Shown one piece after another: positions 31,303 through 42,000 of a DNA stretch of 64,000 bases (position 1 is the first letter of the stretch; each line of letters opens with the position of its first letter). The notes beneath the pieces are model-generated. The model was not told the DNA's origin, made no database searches, and saw only the letters and a program-made list of their open reading frames with translations. Position numbers and translations under genes: made by a program. This DNA is from Diabrotica undecimpunctata (Eukaryota; Arthropoda; Insecta; Coleoptera; Chrysomelidae): the NCBI RefSeq assembly GCF_040954645.1, contig NC_092806.1:4092001-4156000 (forward strand), read 5' to 3'.

Positions 31303-31690
31303 GTCTTCCGTTTCTATTCGCAGCTCTGTCCTTCCAGTTAGGGGATCTCGGGTTCATCAATATTTATGAACATGTTTAGGTCTTGTTCGATTAGTGGATC
31401 TTGAAATATTACGTAGGCGGAGGTAATTCTGAGTTCTCCTTGCCTCATTTGTATTCTGATTGTTCTTGCTTGCATATTATTCGGTTGTGGTTATGGTTGT
31501 GGTGCCAGAATTCTGATATGTCTTATGGCTTTTTTCACTAGTATTGCAGTGCCTCCTGATCTTCCGGTGTTATCGTTTCTGTATATGTCCTATCCCGGAA
31601 ACTTAATGTCGATATTGTTAAATGATGTTGTTAGTGGGCTTTGTTTCTTTCGAATCTTTCTCTTGAGAAACTTACAAAATTTAAATTATA
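30122..31690 (-). mobile_element. Jockey-like LINE-G, endonuclease to early RT
   Basis: The minus strand reads endonuclease pieces (NTGRSGGTAILVKKAIRH near 31540, DPTRYPGNGLPTHIHIVVAR near 31160). The linker IDNPRDIEDRVLKLENIIQQ and KYIPQEIKDVIREKN follows at 30964-30740. A 174-codon frame (30646-30122) carries MQNIWRLQRILRNDRKPIPP, SPEELNELIKNSLPKQSSG and ETHVLMLPKPEKD. It ends just after RT block 2, so the catalytic palm is absent. A long (TA)n lies inside it. Confidence 0.7.
31208..31299. repeat. (TA)n microsatellite, about 92 bases
   Basis: Pure TA dinucleotide inside the endonuclease-coding part of LINE-G. Confidence 0.95.
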
Positions 31691-31924
31691 GCACGCCCAA
31701 AAAACTTCAGTAGATACTATCCCACATTGGCTTCGAAGGCAATGAATGATTTGAACCGACGTACCGATATAAAAAATCAGGCTTGGAAATACCATGAGTG
31801 GAAATTCTTCTCAAGCTTGATTGAAACTAGTTAAAACTGACAGTACAGCTTGTAAATTCGGAACAAAAGAAAACGATTGGTGATCACTGATAACTCGGTT
31901 ACGAATAAAAGTAATTATCAGTAG

Positions 31925-32062
31925 TAATATTCCTAGGACATTGATAACAGACGAGATAATTTCATGACAATCGAAAGCTCGTTCCTTGATTGCTGTTACC
32001 AAGCAACGAGCTTGAGAAATTTGTCATGAAATTATGAGGCAATCATCAATGTCCGAGGGATA
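31925..32062. repeat. Fold-back (hairpin) repeat
   Basis: The left arm (GGACATTGATAACAGACGAG, then ATAATTTCATGACAA, 31925-31967) is inverted at 32020-32062. The inner arms AGCTCGTT and AACGAGCT pair closer to a loop of about 25 bases. It looks like a small fold-back element. Confidence 0.65.
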
Positions 32063-32204
32063 TTCGGCGGATAATTTTTCGAAAAAAAAAATCATAACTC
32101 AACATAACGAAACATTTATTTATTAAAAGTACAGTTAGTGAAAGTACAATTATTAAAATTTAAGTTAACATTAGATTCGTTGCTGTTCATTATTTAATAA
32201 TTAA

Positions 32205-32330
32205 TTAAATATTTAATATTCCCCAAATATATTTGTGACTGTAGGTTGTATTTCTGGGAATTTTTTCTTTGATTAGCGCATTTATACTTTGAACATTCTC
32301 ATTGCCGAAACGTGACATTTTGAAATTTAT
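32205..32330 (-). pseudogene. Short ORF piece, possibly Crypton-related N-terminus
   Basis: The minus strand reads MSRFGNENVQSINALIKEKI then PRNTTYSHKYI. This resembles the N-terminal helix of DUF3504/Crypton-type proteins. Only about 40 residues, and no tyrosine-recombinase core was found. Confidence 0.3.
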
Positions 32331-32461
32331 TTGGATGAAGTTGTCAAACTCGATCGTGTTGTCATAGGGATTGAAAATTGCACTGAATGCAATTATCAGT
32401 CTAATGTTGACATTATTGGGTGAAATTGTTCCACATGACACAAAATGACGAAACTTGAATG

Positions 32462-33098
32462 GTTGTTAGAACAGTCGAAAAATTATCACATTGAGTATGT
32501 GAGAGACGTGTAATTTACAAGTTACTGTTTTTTAATTATTATGTCTTCGTTTTGCTAATAATCGAGTCTCATTTAACATACCTAACAGCATAAACAATTT
32601 ATTGGTCTCCAATTTAACGACTGATAGTACTGCAATTTTTTAAAAATCTTCAGGAATGTCCTTACAATCTAGTATTGTATAATTCAGTCGCTGCTATTAA
32701 CCATCCTGATGAATCCGGCTGTTTTTTTAAACAAAAAACAGCACATTGCTAATGAAACTTCAACATATTGCAAATATCACGCCGCAATCGGTTTCAATAA
32801 TTTAAGTATAGGTATATTTACTCTAATTAAATCAATTTAATACGGAATTCAGAAAATAGGTTATTTACGCACGGATAATTACCTATATTCCCAGTAACAA
32901 ATCTCCAAAAACAAGGATGAATTATTTCGTTATTAGGAAACAGTGTTATTTGTACGTTTATTATTATAATTAGAATTATTTATTATGTATTATTTAATTA
33001 CTTAATTATTTACATTTAATTATAGAATATGAGCGAAAAAACACTAGGAATAGTGTTGTTGTTTTACCTTCTTTGTTTATAATTTTAGTCGCATCAGC
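32462..33098. other. AT-rich spacer
   Basis: No gene or family-like repeat recognised. Confidence 0.4.
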
Positions 33099-33331
33099 TA
33101 GGGAAGACCGGAGTTAGTTGTTACAATTTTTATATTTTACTTTTTTGTGCATTCAATATGTAAAATATGTATGTAAAAAGTTTTTTCTGGGTACATTTGA
33201 TATATCTGGAAAAAAGTTGAAACAGCTTTAAAAAAGTCAAAGTCGTCAGGTATAATATCATAGAGGAGGACAAGAGGTCGAAAAGTTCCTCCTAATAAAA
33301 TCCCAGATAATCAAAAGGAGGTACAAATTAA

Positions 33332-35907
33332 CCCTATAACGCCGAATTTTTAATGTATTCAAAAAAAAAAAAATTTTTGTTTCTTATTACTTATTTTGCT
33401 ATTATTAATTTACAGATTAAAAAAAAACAGTTTTTTTTAAATATTAGGTGTTTTTGTGAAACGTTACGAAATCGTCACAAAAGTCCTTTGTTTAGAAATA
33501 ACTCATGATTTAAATTTTGAAAAGTTTTGATTTTTTGCTTAATTTTACATACATAGTAATGCACAATATCGATATAAAAGACATAATAAATTTGAAAAAC
33601 ATCAATTTATTATAAATTAAATACAAAAATAGAAGTTATTATGTAGTGTGGAAATGTATAAAACAGTTCTTTTCCTTTGTAATGTACAGGTGTACTTTAC
33701 ATTTGGTGCACATATATACTGGAGCACTTCTACAATTGATATTTTTACACCTACCCCTATCTGTGACCATGGGCAAGTGATCAAGCCCATCTAGACGTAA
33801 GTCTGCTACCGGAATACTTTTAGTGGCTGGACCTAGCTTCTTCTTTTTTGAATATTCTGCATCTGTTCTGGTTTTTGATGGACGACCCCTTTTTGATTGT
33901 TGGGTTCTTTTCCCTTCCAATAGCAGTGCCTCTGCAATGCTCATTTTGAATTCTTGGAGATTAACTATGTTTCTTTTAGGTACCTGTAAGGATTCGCAGT
34001 CTCTTCTGTAAATGAGCCAAGAGTTTACCACAGTAACATCTAAAAAGTGAAAAAACAATTTGTGATAGAACTTTTTAGATCTAATATGAATTCTGTAAAG
34101 AGCAATTAATGCATCCATTAGGTCCACTCCACCCATAAATTGGTTATAGGTTTTGACAATAGCTGGACAGGTAATTGTAATATTCTGTTTAGTCTTTTTG
34201 TCGTATCGCTCGCATGTTTCAGTAGGTTCTGCAGACGAAAATGTTGATAGCAAATTGACTACCCGATTATCAGCCCATTTTACTGCTCTGACTTCAATAT
34301 TATCTACTAGAGTCGAGACTTCTTGGAAGGATCCTTTACCTTTTTTTAGTAAATCTTTATCCTTGTTTAGAGGAACTCCCGATAAGCGATTTATCCTTAC
34401 TGTTCCAAGGCAATAAATTTTCTTTTTTGCCAAATGCACCATCAGAGCTAGAGAGGTAAACCAATTATCGAAATATGGGAGATGATTTGCACCTACAGGA
34501 ATATGAGTGGCTAATTGCAGTACCACATTGGAACTAGCTCCTAAATCTGGTTCTCCAGTTACTGGTTGGATTTTTTCAGAATATATAAAAAAATCATACA
34601 TAATTCCTTTCTCATCACAAAGAGCAAATAATTTGTAGCCCCATTTGTGTGGCTTGCTGGGTACATATTGTTTAATGCTAGATCTGCCTTTGAATGGTAC
34701 TATCTGTTCATCAATACATAACATTTGAGGCATTGGAATTTCTCTAAATTTCGCCTGTAAATGATTTATCAATGGCCTTATTTTGAATAGTTTGTCATAT
34801 GTGGTATTATCTTCTGGTATTGTCGAATTATCGTTAAAATGGATTTTGGATTTTATTTCTTCCCACCGATCCCTGGTCATTACTTCCGATACAATTGGAC
34901 AGTTTAACTTAGTTTTCCAATACAATCTTGAGTTGGATAGTTTTACCATGGACATTGCCAGGACCCTAAAAATTGTTCCAATTCAGGAATTGACAATGAC
35001 AGACTTTTATTGGGATTTTCTTGAATGGCATACAAGTTTGACTGCTCAACTATGTGAGTCAGAATATCTTCCGAAAAAAAATTTCTAAAATATTCCACAG
35101 GTCGCTTTACAACTCCAGACGGCTCTAGTTGACCTAACCATATAGGAAGTGGTTTAGCAGAATCTTCAGTTGACACATGTCGCCAAAGTGGATAGGTTTT
35201 ACGACTCTTTGATTTTAATGTTTCTGGTGCAGCTACTGTTTCTCCACTGGCTTCACTTTCTTCAGTGCTATCGTCAGATTCATCTATAATAAAAAAAAGA
35301 GTATAAATGAGTCATTTCAAACTATAATACAAAGAGGCAAAGCAGTCAATACAAATGAATAGAAAATTATAAAAAGAACTATAAAAATAATTACCCAAAT
35401 CCTCGAAATTAATATCAGAACCTGTATCTGTACTACTCTCATCCATTAAGAGAAGACGTTTTTTGCCATAAAACGCTGCACAATCCATAATTATTTTGAT
35501 CAATCTAAAAAATCCAAAAGACGAGAGTGACGATTTCGTAACGCTTAAAATTTTCAATAAAAATACAGAAAAATAATTAATTTTAGCACATAATTACCTT
35601 CGCCAAACGATAATCGTCCTTCTAGAAGTATGTAAAAAAAATCCAACGTTCATATGCTGCTTGATTCCAATTTATAACAATAAACACTCCACAGTACACT
35701 ATAACCTAACTTTTCATTAGTGCACTGTCAAACAGAAACATCTCACGTGAATGTGCCGCGCGAACGTAATCAAAACGGGTTTGCTATATTTTCACTGAAA
35801 TGTAACGATACCGATCCCGTCGGCGTAGCCGTTCTACATGGGTTATTTTGTGCATAAGACCAGTGTTTATCAAACGTTACGAAAACGTCACGCTCAGCGT
35901 TATAGGG
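33332..35907 (-). mobile_element. piggyBac-2, nearly intact (2.58 kb)
   Basis: Perfect TTAA duplications at 33328-33331 and 35908-35911. The ends share CCCTATAACGC as terminal inverted repeat. It carries an almost complete transposase on the minus strand. Low decay implies a fairly recent insertion. Confidence 0.95.
33639..35488 (-). pseudogene. piggyBac-2 transposase (one intron, one frameshift)
   Basis: Proposed exons are 35488-35395 (MDCAAFYGKKRLLLMDESS start) and 35283-33639, with a 111-base GT-AG intron. The acidic N-terminus is followed by PVEYFRNFFSEDILTHIVEQ. A single-base loss near 34961-34966 then shifts the frame. The following 438-codon frame contains the catalytic Asp motifs LCIDEQIVPFKGRSS, PYFDNWFTSLALMVH and MGGVDLMDALIALYR. 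It ends with the cysteine-rich domain CKNINCRSAPVYMCTKCKVH. Apart from the one frameshift, all parts of a piggyBac transposase are present. Confidence 0.9.
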
Positions 35908-37468
35908 TTAAATTAATACTGGTGATTGATTCTCACTATTGTCGAAGTTCAACCAAGAGGAAATACTTACCAACTTCGAAAGAAGGAGGCTAGAGACCAT
36001 AAGAAAATTGACAAAGATCGTGCTAAAATTAATAATACTTTCAGCACCTTCACTATGGATATGGAAAAGCTTTTACTGACTCCCCAATTAGAAGTGGGAA
36101 AATTATATTATAAACGGAAACTAAAAACCAACAATTTTACGGTTTATAATCTCAAAACTACTGTTGCTATTAACTACATGAATTTTGGCATGAATTGAAT
36201 GGTACAAAAGTATCATCAGAAGTAGTTACATGCTTATGGAACATGCTTTCTGAGCTACCATCTGAAGTGAGTGAAGTAACATTTTATTCTGATACTGCAA
36301 CAGGTCAAAATAAAAATTCTATTTTATCTGCAATGTTTATAAAAGCTTTGTCTTCTTTTGATAATTTACAAATTATTATTTAAAAGTTCATGGAATCCGG
36401 ACAATCCAAAATGGAATGCGGCAGCGTTCAATCTGCGATTGAAAGTAGGGGACGAAAAATAAATATATATTATGTGCCTGACGGGTGGTACACAGTGGCA
36501 AGAACAGCCAAAGTAAATCACCCTTTATACGTCGTTAAGGAATTAGATTACAGCCATTTTTTAGATTTTAAAACTTACAGCGAAATATTAATTATTAACA
36601 AAACGAAGACAGTCGATAGCGATGTTATGAAGTGGCTAAGTATCAAATGGCTGCAATATATAAAAGAACACCTTAATATAATCTTTTATAAACTGTATTC
36701 TTCTGCTTTAGGAATAGAGCTTAAGAAACTAAAAGATCTACAAGATCCTTGGAGGTCAGGTACTATCCCAGCCACCTACCATGATTAATACTTTCGACTT
36801 TTAAAACCAATAGAGAGAATCGCTGCAGACGATTCGGAATCCGAGTAGCGATAAAATAATAAGATTTCTGTATATTCAATGTTAAATAATATTCAATGTT
36901 AAAGACTAAAAACTAAATTGAATTTCTCATACTTTTGTGTTATTTTTGTATCCAAAATTAAACATTTTAAGCATAATATAACCGTGTATTATTTAATTTC
37001 GTAGACTTAGTTAGATCTTTTCACACAACAAAAAACAGTATGACTCGTGAAAAGTTATCTAGTGGTAAATGGAGCTAAGTGAACGAAACCCTTCTACCCT
37101 CATATAAATCAATGTTTTATTAGTGTTTGGTTCAGCACAAAGTAGGTAACATTTTGTTTAATAAATCCTAAAAAAATTTTAGGAATAGTTCAATGAACAG
37201 GAAAGTTATAAGCTAAAATGTATTTTTTCCTGGACATGGTAATCTAAAATGCTCATTATCTCGAAACTGATTTTTGTTCCCAAAGATTCTCAATTTTCCC
37301 AAGTTCTGAGGAAAACTCCCCAGACCTGGCATCCCTGGATGTAGTGAGGAACGCACAGCATTGGCTACGTCGAGTTAAAGGTGCTGCAATCTCGTTAAGT
37401 TGATTAAAATTAAATGTAACAACCTGCCGTGAACCTGCCCCGTGTAACAACTTACCCCGCTCTCCCCT

Positions 37469-38366
37469 ACTACTGGATATTGAGCACATATCGTTTTACA
37501 TTGTACTAATTTACATTTAGATTCAAATTACTTAAATAACTCAAGAACTAAAGGAAAAGATGACTTTCTTTAAAGCTAGCATTTCACTCACTACTGTTGC
37601 CTGTTTATTTTTCAATGCACCTCTGGTACAGGAATATGCATATTTGTGGATCTGTTACTGATATTTATATTTTAAAACGGTAAAAACAGTCGTGGAATAT
37701 ATTATGATTCCATTTAATAATTGTATCTGATGAAGACATTATTCTTGAGAAGACTTTAGTTGATGTATCTAAATTACATTTTAGTGCTTGATCATCTACT
37801 GATAATAGACTTCAGTTTAATTGTTGAATTAATTTTCTTTTGATGTTTTTATAAGTTATTCATTATTTTGTTTTGTAATAAGTAAGGGCCAACATAAATT
37901 ATTAATAGTCAATACACAGTTGTTGAGGATTTTCTGTGTACTTCTTTGATATACTGAGTTTAATGGATTTTTTTGGATCGTATTGCATTCTCAAAGAAAT
38001 CTACTAGCTGTAAGGAGTAAAGTTTCGTCATCAAATATTTCTTTACGAGATTCGTTAATGAAACAAAATTAGTCTAAACAAAATGAAAATATATACATGA
38101 TTTGAAGAAAATACGAAATTCAAATTCAAACCACCAATATTTGTTGCGTTTGTAGTTTGTACTCCTGTTTTGAACAAGTTGATGTCAGTTGTCACCACAA
38201 TGTTGACGTTCTAAATATAAACAAGTTATTTCAACTAAAACTGTTATTTTGAAGATATTTCTAATTGTTCTAGATAGATTAGTTTAAAAGTAATTAGTGT
38301 GTGTTCATTAAGTGTTTAAATATCGGTCATTGTATTTGATAGATGTGAAAAGATATTAATTTCAAA
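37469..38366. promoter_or_regulatory. 5' flank and probable 5' UTR of cramped
   Basis: AT-rich sequence ahead of the cramped start codon. The last 90 bases before the ATG carry no upstream in-frame ATG and probably belong to the transcript. No promoter element can be assigned with confidence. Confidence 0.35.
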
Positions 38367-39037
38367 ATGGATGCTAAAACTGAAACAAATCCTGAAGAGA
38401 AACTTAATACCGATATCCCAATGACTATAAAGGAAGAGGAACTTTTGGGTTCTTTAACAATTTCCGATGTACCTGAACTTAAGGGACAACAGCTAAGATC
38501 AAGTGCTAGAGTTTTTAAAAAAATGAGGCTGGACTCTGTTGTATTGGCAGTACCAGAAAAAAGTGAAAAGAAAGAGGAAAGTAAACAAGAGTCCAAGAAG
38601 TGTTTCAGGCCTCTGTGGTCTTCCGACGATAAAAACTTATTTTTCGAAGCTTTAAATGAATATGGTAAAGATTTTGAAAATATACAATTGTATATAAGTA
38701 GTAAATTCAGAAAGAAAGGTGTGCCAGACCATTTTATCAAGACAAAGGACCAAATCAGACATCTATACTATAGAACATGGCAGAAGATCTCAAAGTATTT
38801 AAAATTTTCTGAAGGTATTAAAAAGGTGACACAAGAGCTATATGGGTTAATAAACTACGGTGAGTTGAGGAAAAAAGTTGGTTCTGTAAATGAAAAGTCT
38901 CTGGTCAAACTCAACAAGCTCATTTATAAAGGAGCCATTATTTTAAGAGTTAAAGGAAAGTCTATCAAAGTGAAGACACCTTCATGTAAAGCTCTGAGGA
39001 AACTAAATCAGTTGGATGATAAATATGAAGAAGTTAC
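38367..39037 (+). CDS. crm: cramped exon 1 (SANT-like domain)
   Basis: 671 bases from ATG, ending in phase 2 before gtaagt. It contains the acidic N-terminus and the whole SANT/Myb-like domain plus the following conserved region KKVTQELYGLINYGELRKK. Confidence 0.93.
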
Positions 39038-42000
39038 GTAAGTATTTTTATTTTATAGATTTATGATGTCTTAACACAAGGTTCGAGGCTTTTATAAAAG
39101 AAAAGCACCTTAAATATCTTTAGTATATGTTTCCCTTTGTTGTTTTATGTACATAATATTTCTATTCTCTAATTATATGACCTAAATACTACAGTTTTCT
39201 TACAACATTGATTAAACATTATAAACAGTAGACTGTTTATTCCTGATGTTTTGTGAAGGTGATTTTCTTGACCTTTCTTCTTAATTTAGGGTCCCAATAT
39301 ACAAAATAACTGATCTGATGGTGGTCATACACTGATTTTCATTCATTTCACTGAAGGTTTTCTCCTGGACAAGACAAATATTTTCGGTTTTAGTAATTTT
39401 TAATTCACTGTGTAGTTTTTTGGGCTACAATGTGTATATTGTTGATGGATGATGTTCAGTTTTAAAGAGATACTGCCAGAAGAATAAATAAAAAAACTGG
39501 AACTTGATAATTATTCAAACTCCCTCTCTTCAGACTTCATGGGTATAGTCTATCTCCACAGTTCTCTACCTCTGGTCATTTATTTTAATTTTATGTTCTT
39601 TTTCACACTCCGGTGATTAGATTTATCCATGTTGTTGGAGATCTTCCTTGTGGTATTTGTCTGTCTTGAAGGATGAGTGTCCCCATATTTATGCATCATT
39701 CAAACAGAGCTAGAAATATTGGAACTGTTTAACATTCCCCATATTTTCCATATACATCATTCAAACATAAAGCTAGAAATATTGGAATTGTTTAACATAA
39801 TCCAAAAAAATCCGTTTCGACAGTAGCATAACAAAAAAATGTTGTTATAAGGCACATTTGTTACATGCAAACTTTTAAAAAATACCTTAAACTAATACGC
39901 GAGTTAGTATTTTCAAGAGTCAGTTCCACAGAATCATTAAAAACTAGGTGTTATCAATGGTTCAACCTAAATAGGAAAGATATCCATAACACAGTGTTTT
40001 TATAAATTCAAACTTAATTTTTCTGACATTTATTCAGAGAATAGAGTAGAAGTATTTCTAACTGCTTGTTTCCAACTAGATCTTTAGATTTATAATTGAC
40101 CACAACAATTAAACATTTAGTTTTACCATGTTGCAGAGAAGAGTTATTTTGTATTTAGACTTAAATGGTCAACAGTCTCAAGAATTAAGTTCATAAAAAC
40201 AACTTGTAATCTATTTTATATACTTTTATTTTACTTTCTTGTGGCAAATGTGTATGTTTCTGCTTTAGTTTTTAACTATTTTTTTGACAAAATTCCTATC
40301 TATCTATCAAAATACCTACCTACCTACTAAAAGATCTATACTATCTAATTATGATATTTTTGTAGGCTGCCAAACAGATTAACTGTGGAGCTAAGACCAA
40401 AAGATATGGCATCTTTTCTTAAAGTACAAAGCACTGCTCAGAATCCAAGATTGAAGACTTACATGCCATTACAGAAAAGACTGAGTAGCCTGATTGAGTG
40501 TTTGAGTAAAAAATGGAAAAGCATTGATGCTAATATTTATGATAAGGTTCTGTTATCTGGGAGTTTGATTAAAGATGATGGTATGCCACCAGAAAAGGAA
40601 GTTGATGCATGCAAGGAAAAACTAAATCCACTTTTAAGGTATATAACATACAAGTTCAATTTAAGTATACATTAATAAACCTAGAGCTATAGCGGTGTTG
40701 GTTTTATAAGTACTGCATTAATGCAATAGTTTTACATTAAGTAGCTTAGTCGGATACTTTTGGTTACAAAATTTATTTTAGTTATCTTGTATGATCGTCA
40801 TGTACATCTTCAGTCAATGAAAAGTTGATTTTCTTTATATAAAACAGAAAGTCTGTTTTATAAAACAGTTTCTGTAGCTATACAAAGACAATTTGTTTTG
40901 AAAATTACTTTTTTAGGATCACTCCACCGCCAGATATAAAAATAGAAGTCCCCTCAATCAGTCTAGGAGAATACTTCACCCGCCAAAGTATCTGCTTTAA
41001 TTCCTACGAAACTCGACTGGGCATACAAAACTTTAATTCCTATACCAATTTTAAAATGATGAATAAAGTAACCAAGAAAGGTTCCAGAGTATGTGCCGAT
41101 AGTGTTAGTGATAAATCTGAAAAATCACCCCAGAAAAGCAATTCTCACAATGACGAAGATATCTGTGATATAGTAGCTGATACTGAAACTAGTAATGAGG
41201 CTAGCAAAGACACTATTAAAGGTGTAAGTGCATTTTTTAAGACAGAAGTTGAGGAAGTAACTGTGGAAGATATTAAGGTTGAGGAAAAAGTGGTTCCAGA
41301 AGTTGATAATACAGCTGAGATGGAGAAGCAGGTGAGTTGTTTGATATATTTGTTTAATTTCCATCTGTTAGTTTATTCAAAGGAAATATACACTTGGAAA
41401 TGGAAGTATTAACGCTAAATTTAATGTAGCCACTACTGTCTTTGTTTTGCTAAATATGTGTCACTACAGTATAGTATCTGTTGTGTACTGTGCTATAAAT
41501 AGAATGAAATATACTCATAAATACTTATAAAACATGAAACAAACATAACATTTCCTCCCTTGACAATGACATTCTTTACAAATTCATTTTTACAATGGGT
41601 TTGTATTTTCTTGAAGATTTACATAGGGTAGATGTAACTTTGGTATCAGAAATAATATCAGATGTTATAGATGGAGATCCTGGAATCCAATGGTTGGGTG
41701 ATTCTATGCTCACATTTGTTACATGCAATGTAATTTGTATTGGAAAGTGGATTTATTTTATTTTCAATTATTTTTATAGGAATTTTTGTTTCTGCTTTAA
41801 ACCACGCCCATATCTTGTAATTACAGGCTCTGAAGGCAAGCTTACACCTGGTAATTTTTCTTTATAGATTTGCAAATGTAAAGGTGTTTTGAAAAATACA
41901 TTTTAATGTTTGAAATGAATTTATTTACTAAATCAAATTCATTTCTAAGAACTTCTGCTACTCTGTTTATGCTATGTAGAAGACAAGTGATGTGCCCCAT

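Larger units (their letters stand above)
33215..36840 (+). pseudogene. DUF7869-like protein, broken by piggyBac and frameshifts
   Basis: Before piggyBac the frame reads VETALKKSKSSGI and RGRKVPPNKIPDNQKE (about 33215-33327). After it: SHYCRSSTKRKYLPTS (35935-35980), KKEARDHKKIDKDRAK, TMDMEKLLLTPQLEVGKLYY and KRKLKTNNFTVYNLKT (to about 36160). SELPSEVSEVTFYSDTATGQ follows (36250-36305), then a 36390-36788 frame with KFMESG-type start, DGWYTVARTAKVNHPLYVV and LGIELKKLKDLQDPWRSGTI. The order and motifs (a metal-site-like DMEK, YSDTATGQNKN) are those of a widespread insect family usually annotated as DUF7869. Function unknown to me. Several frame breaks make it non-functional. Confidence 0.6.
33100..37468 (+). 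mobile_element. Inverted-repeat element coding for a DUF7869-like protein, split by piggyBac
   Basis: The left end AGGGAAGACCGGAGTTAGTT and the reverse complement of the right end AGGGGAGAGCGGGGTAAGTT match at 21 of the first 26 bases (both continue GTTACA). Between them lie pieces of one protein on the plus strand, interrupted by piggyBac-2 at 33332-35907. Without piggyBac the element is about 1.8 kb. No target duplication is obvious at the outer ends, so the exact borders are tentative. Confidence 0.55.

Noticed and set aside
33639..34955. A domesticated piggyBac-derived host gene (438-codon frame)
   Set aside because: Intact TTAA sites and terminal repeats surround it and a frameshift removes the N-terminus, so it is an ordinary young transposon copy.
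37256..37489. 77-codon minus-strand ORF
   Set aside because: It covers the right inverted repeat of the DUF7869-like element and has no domain.
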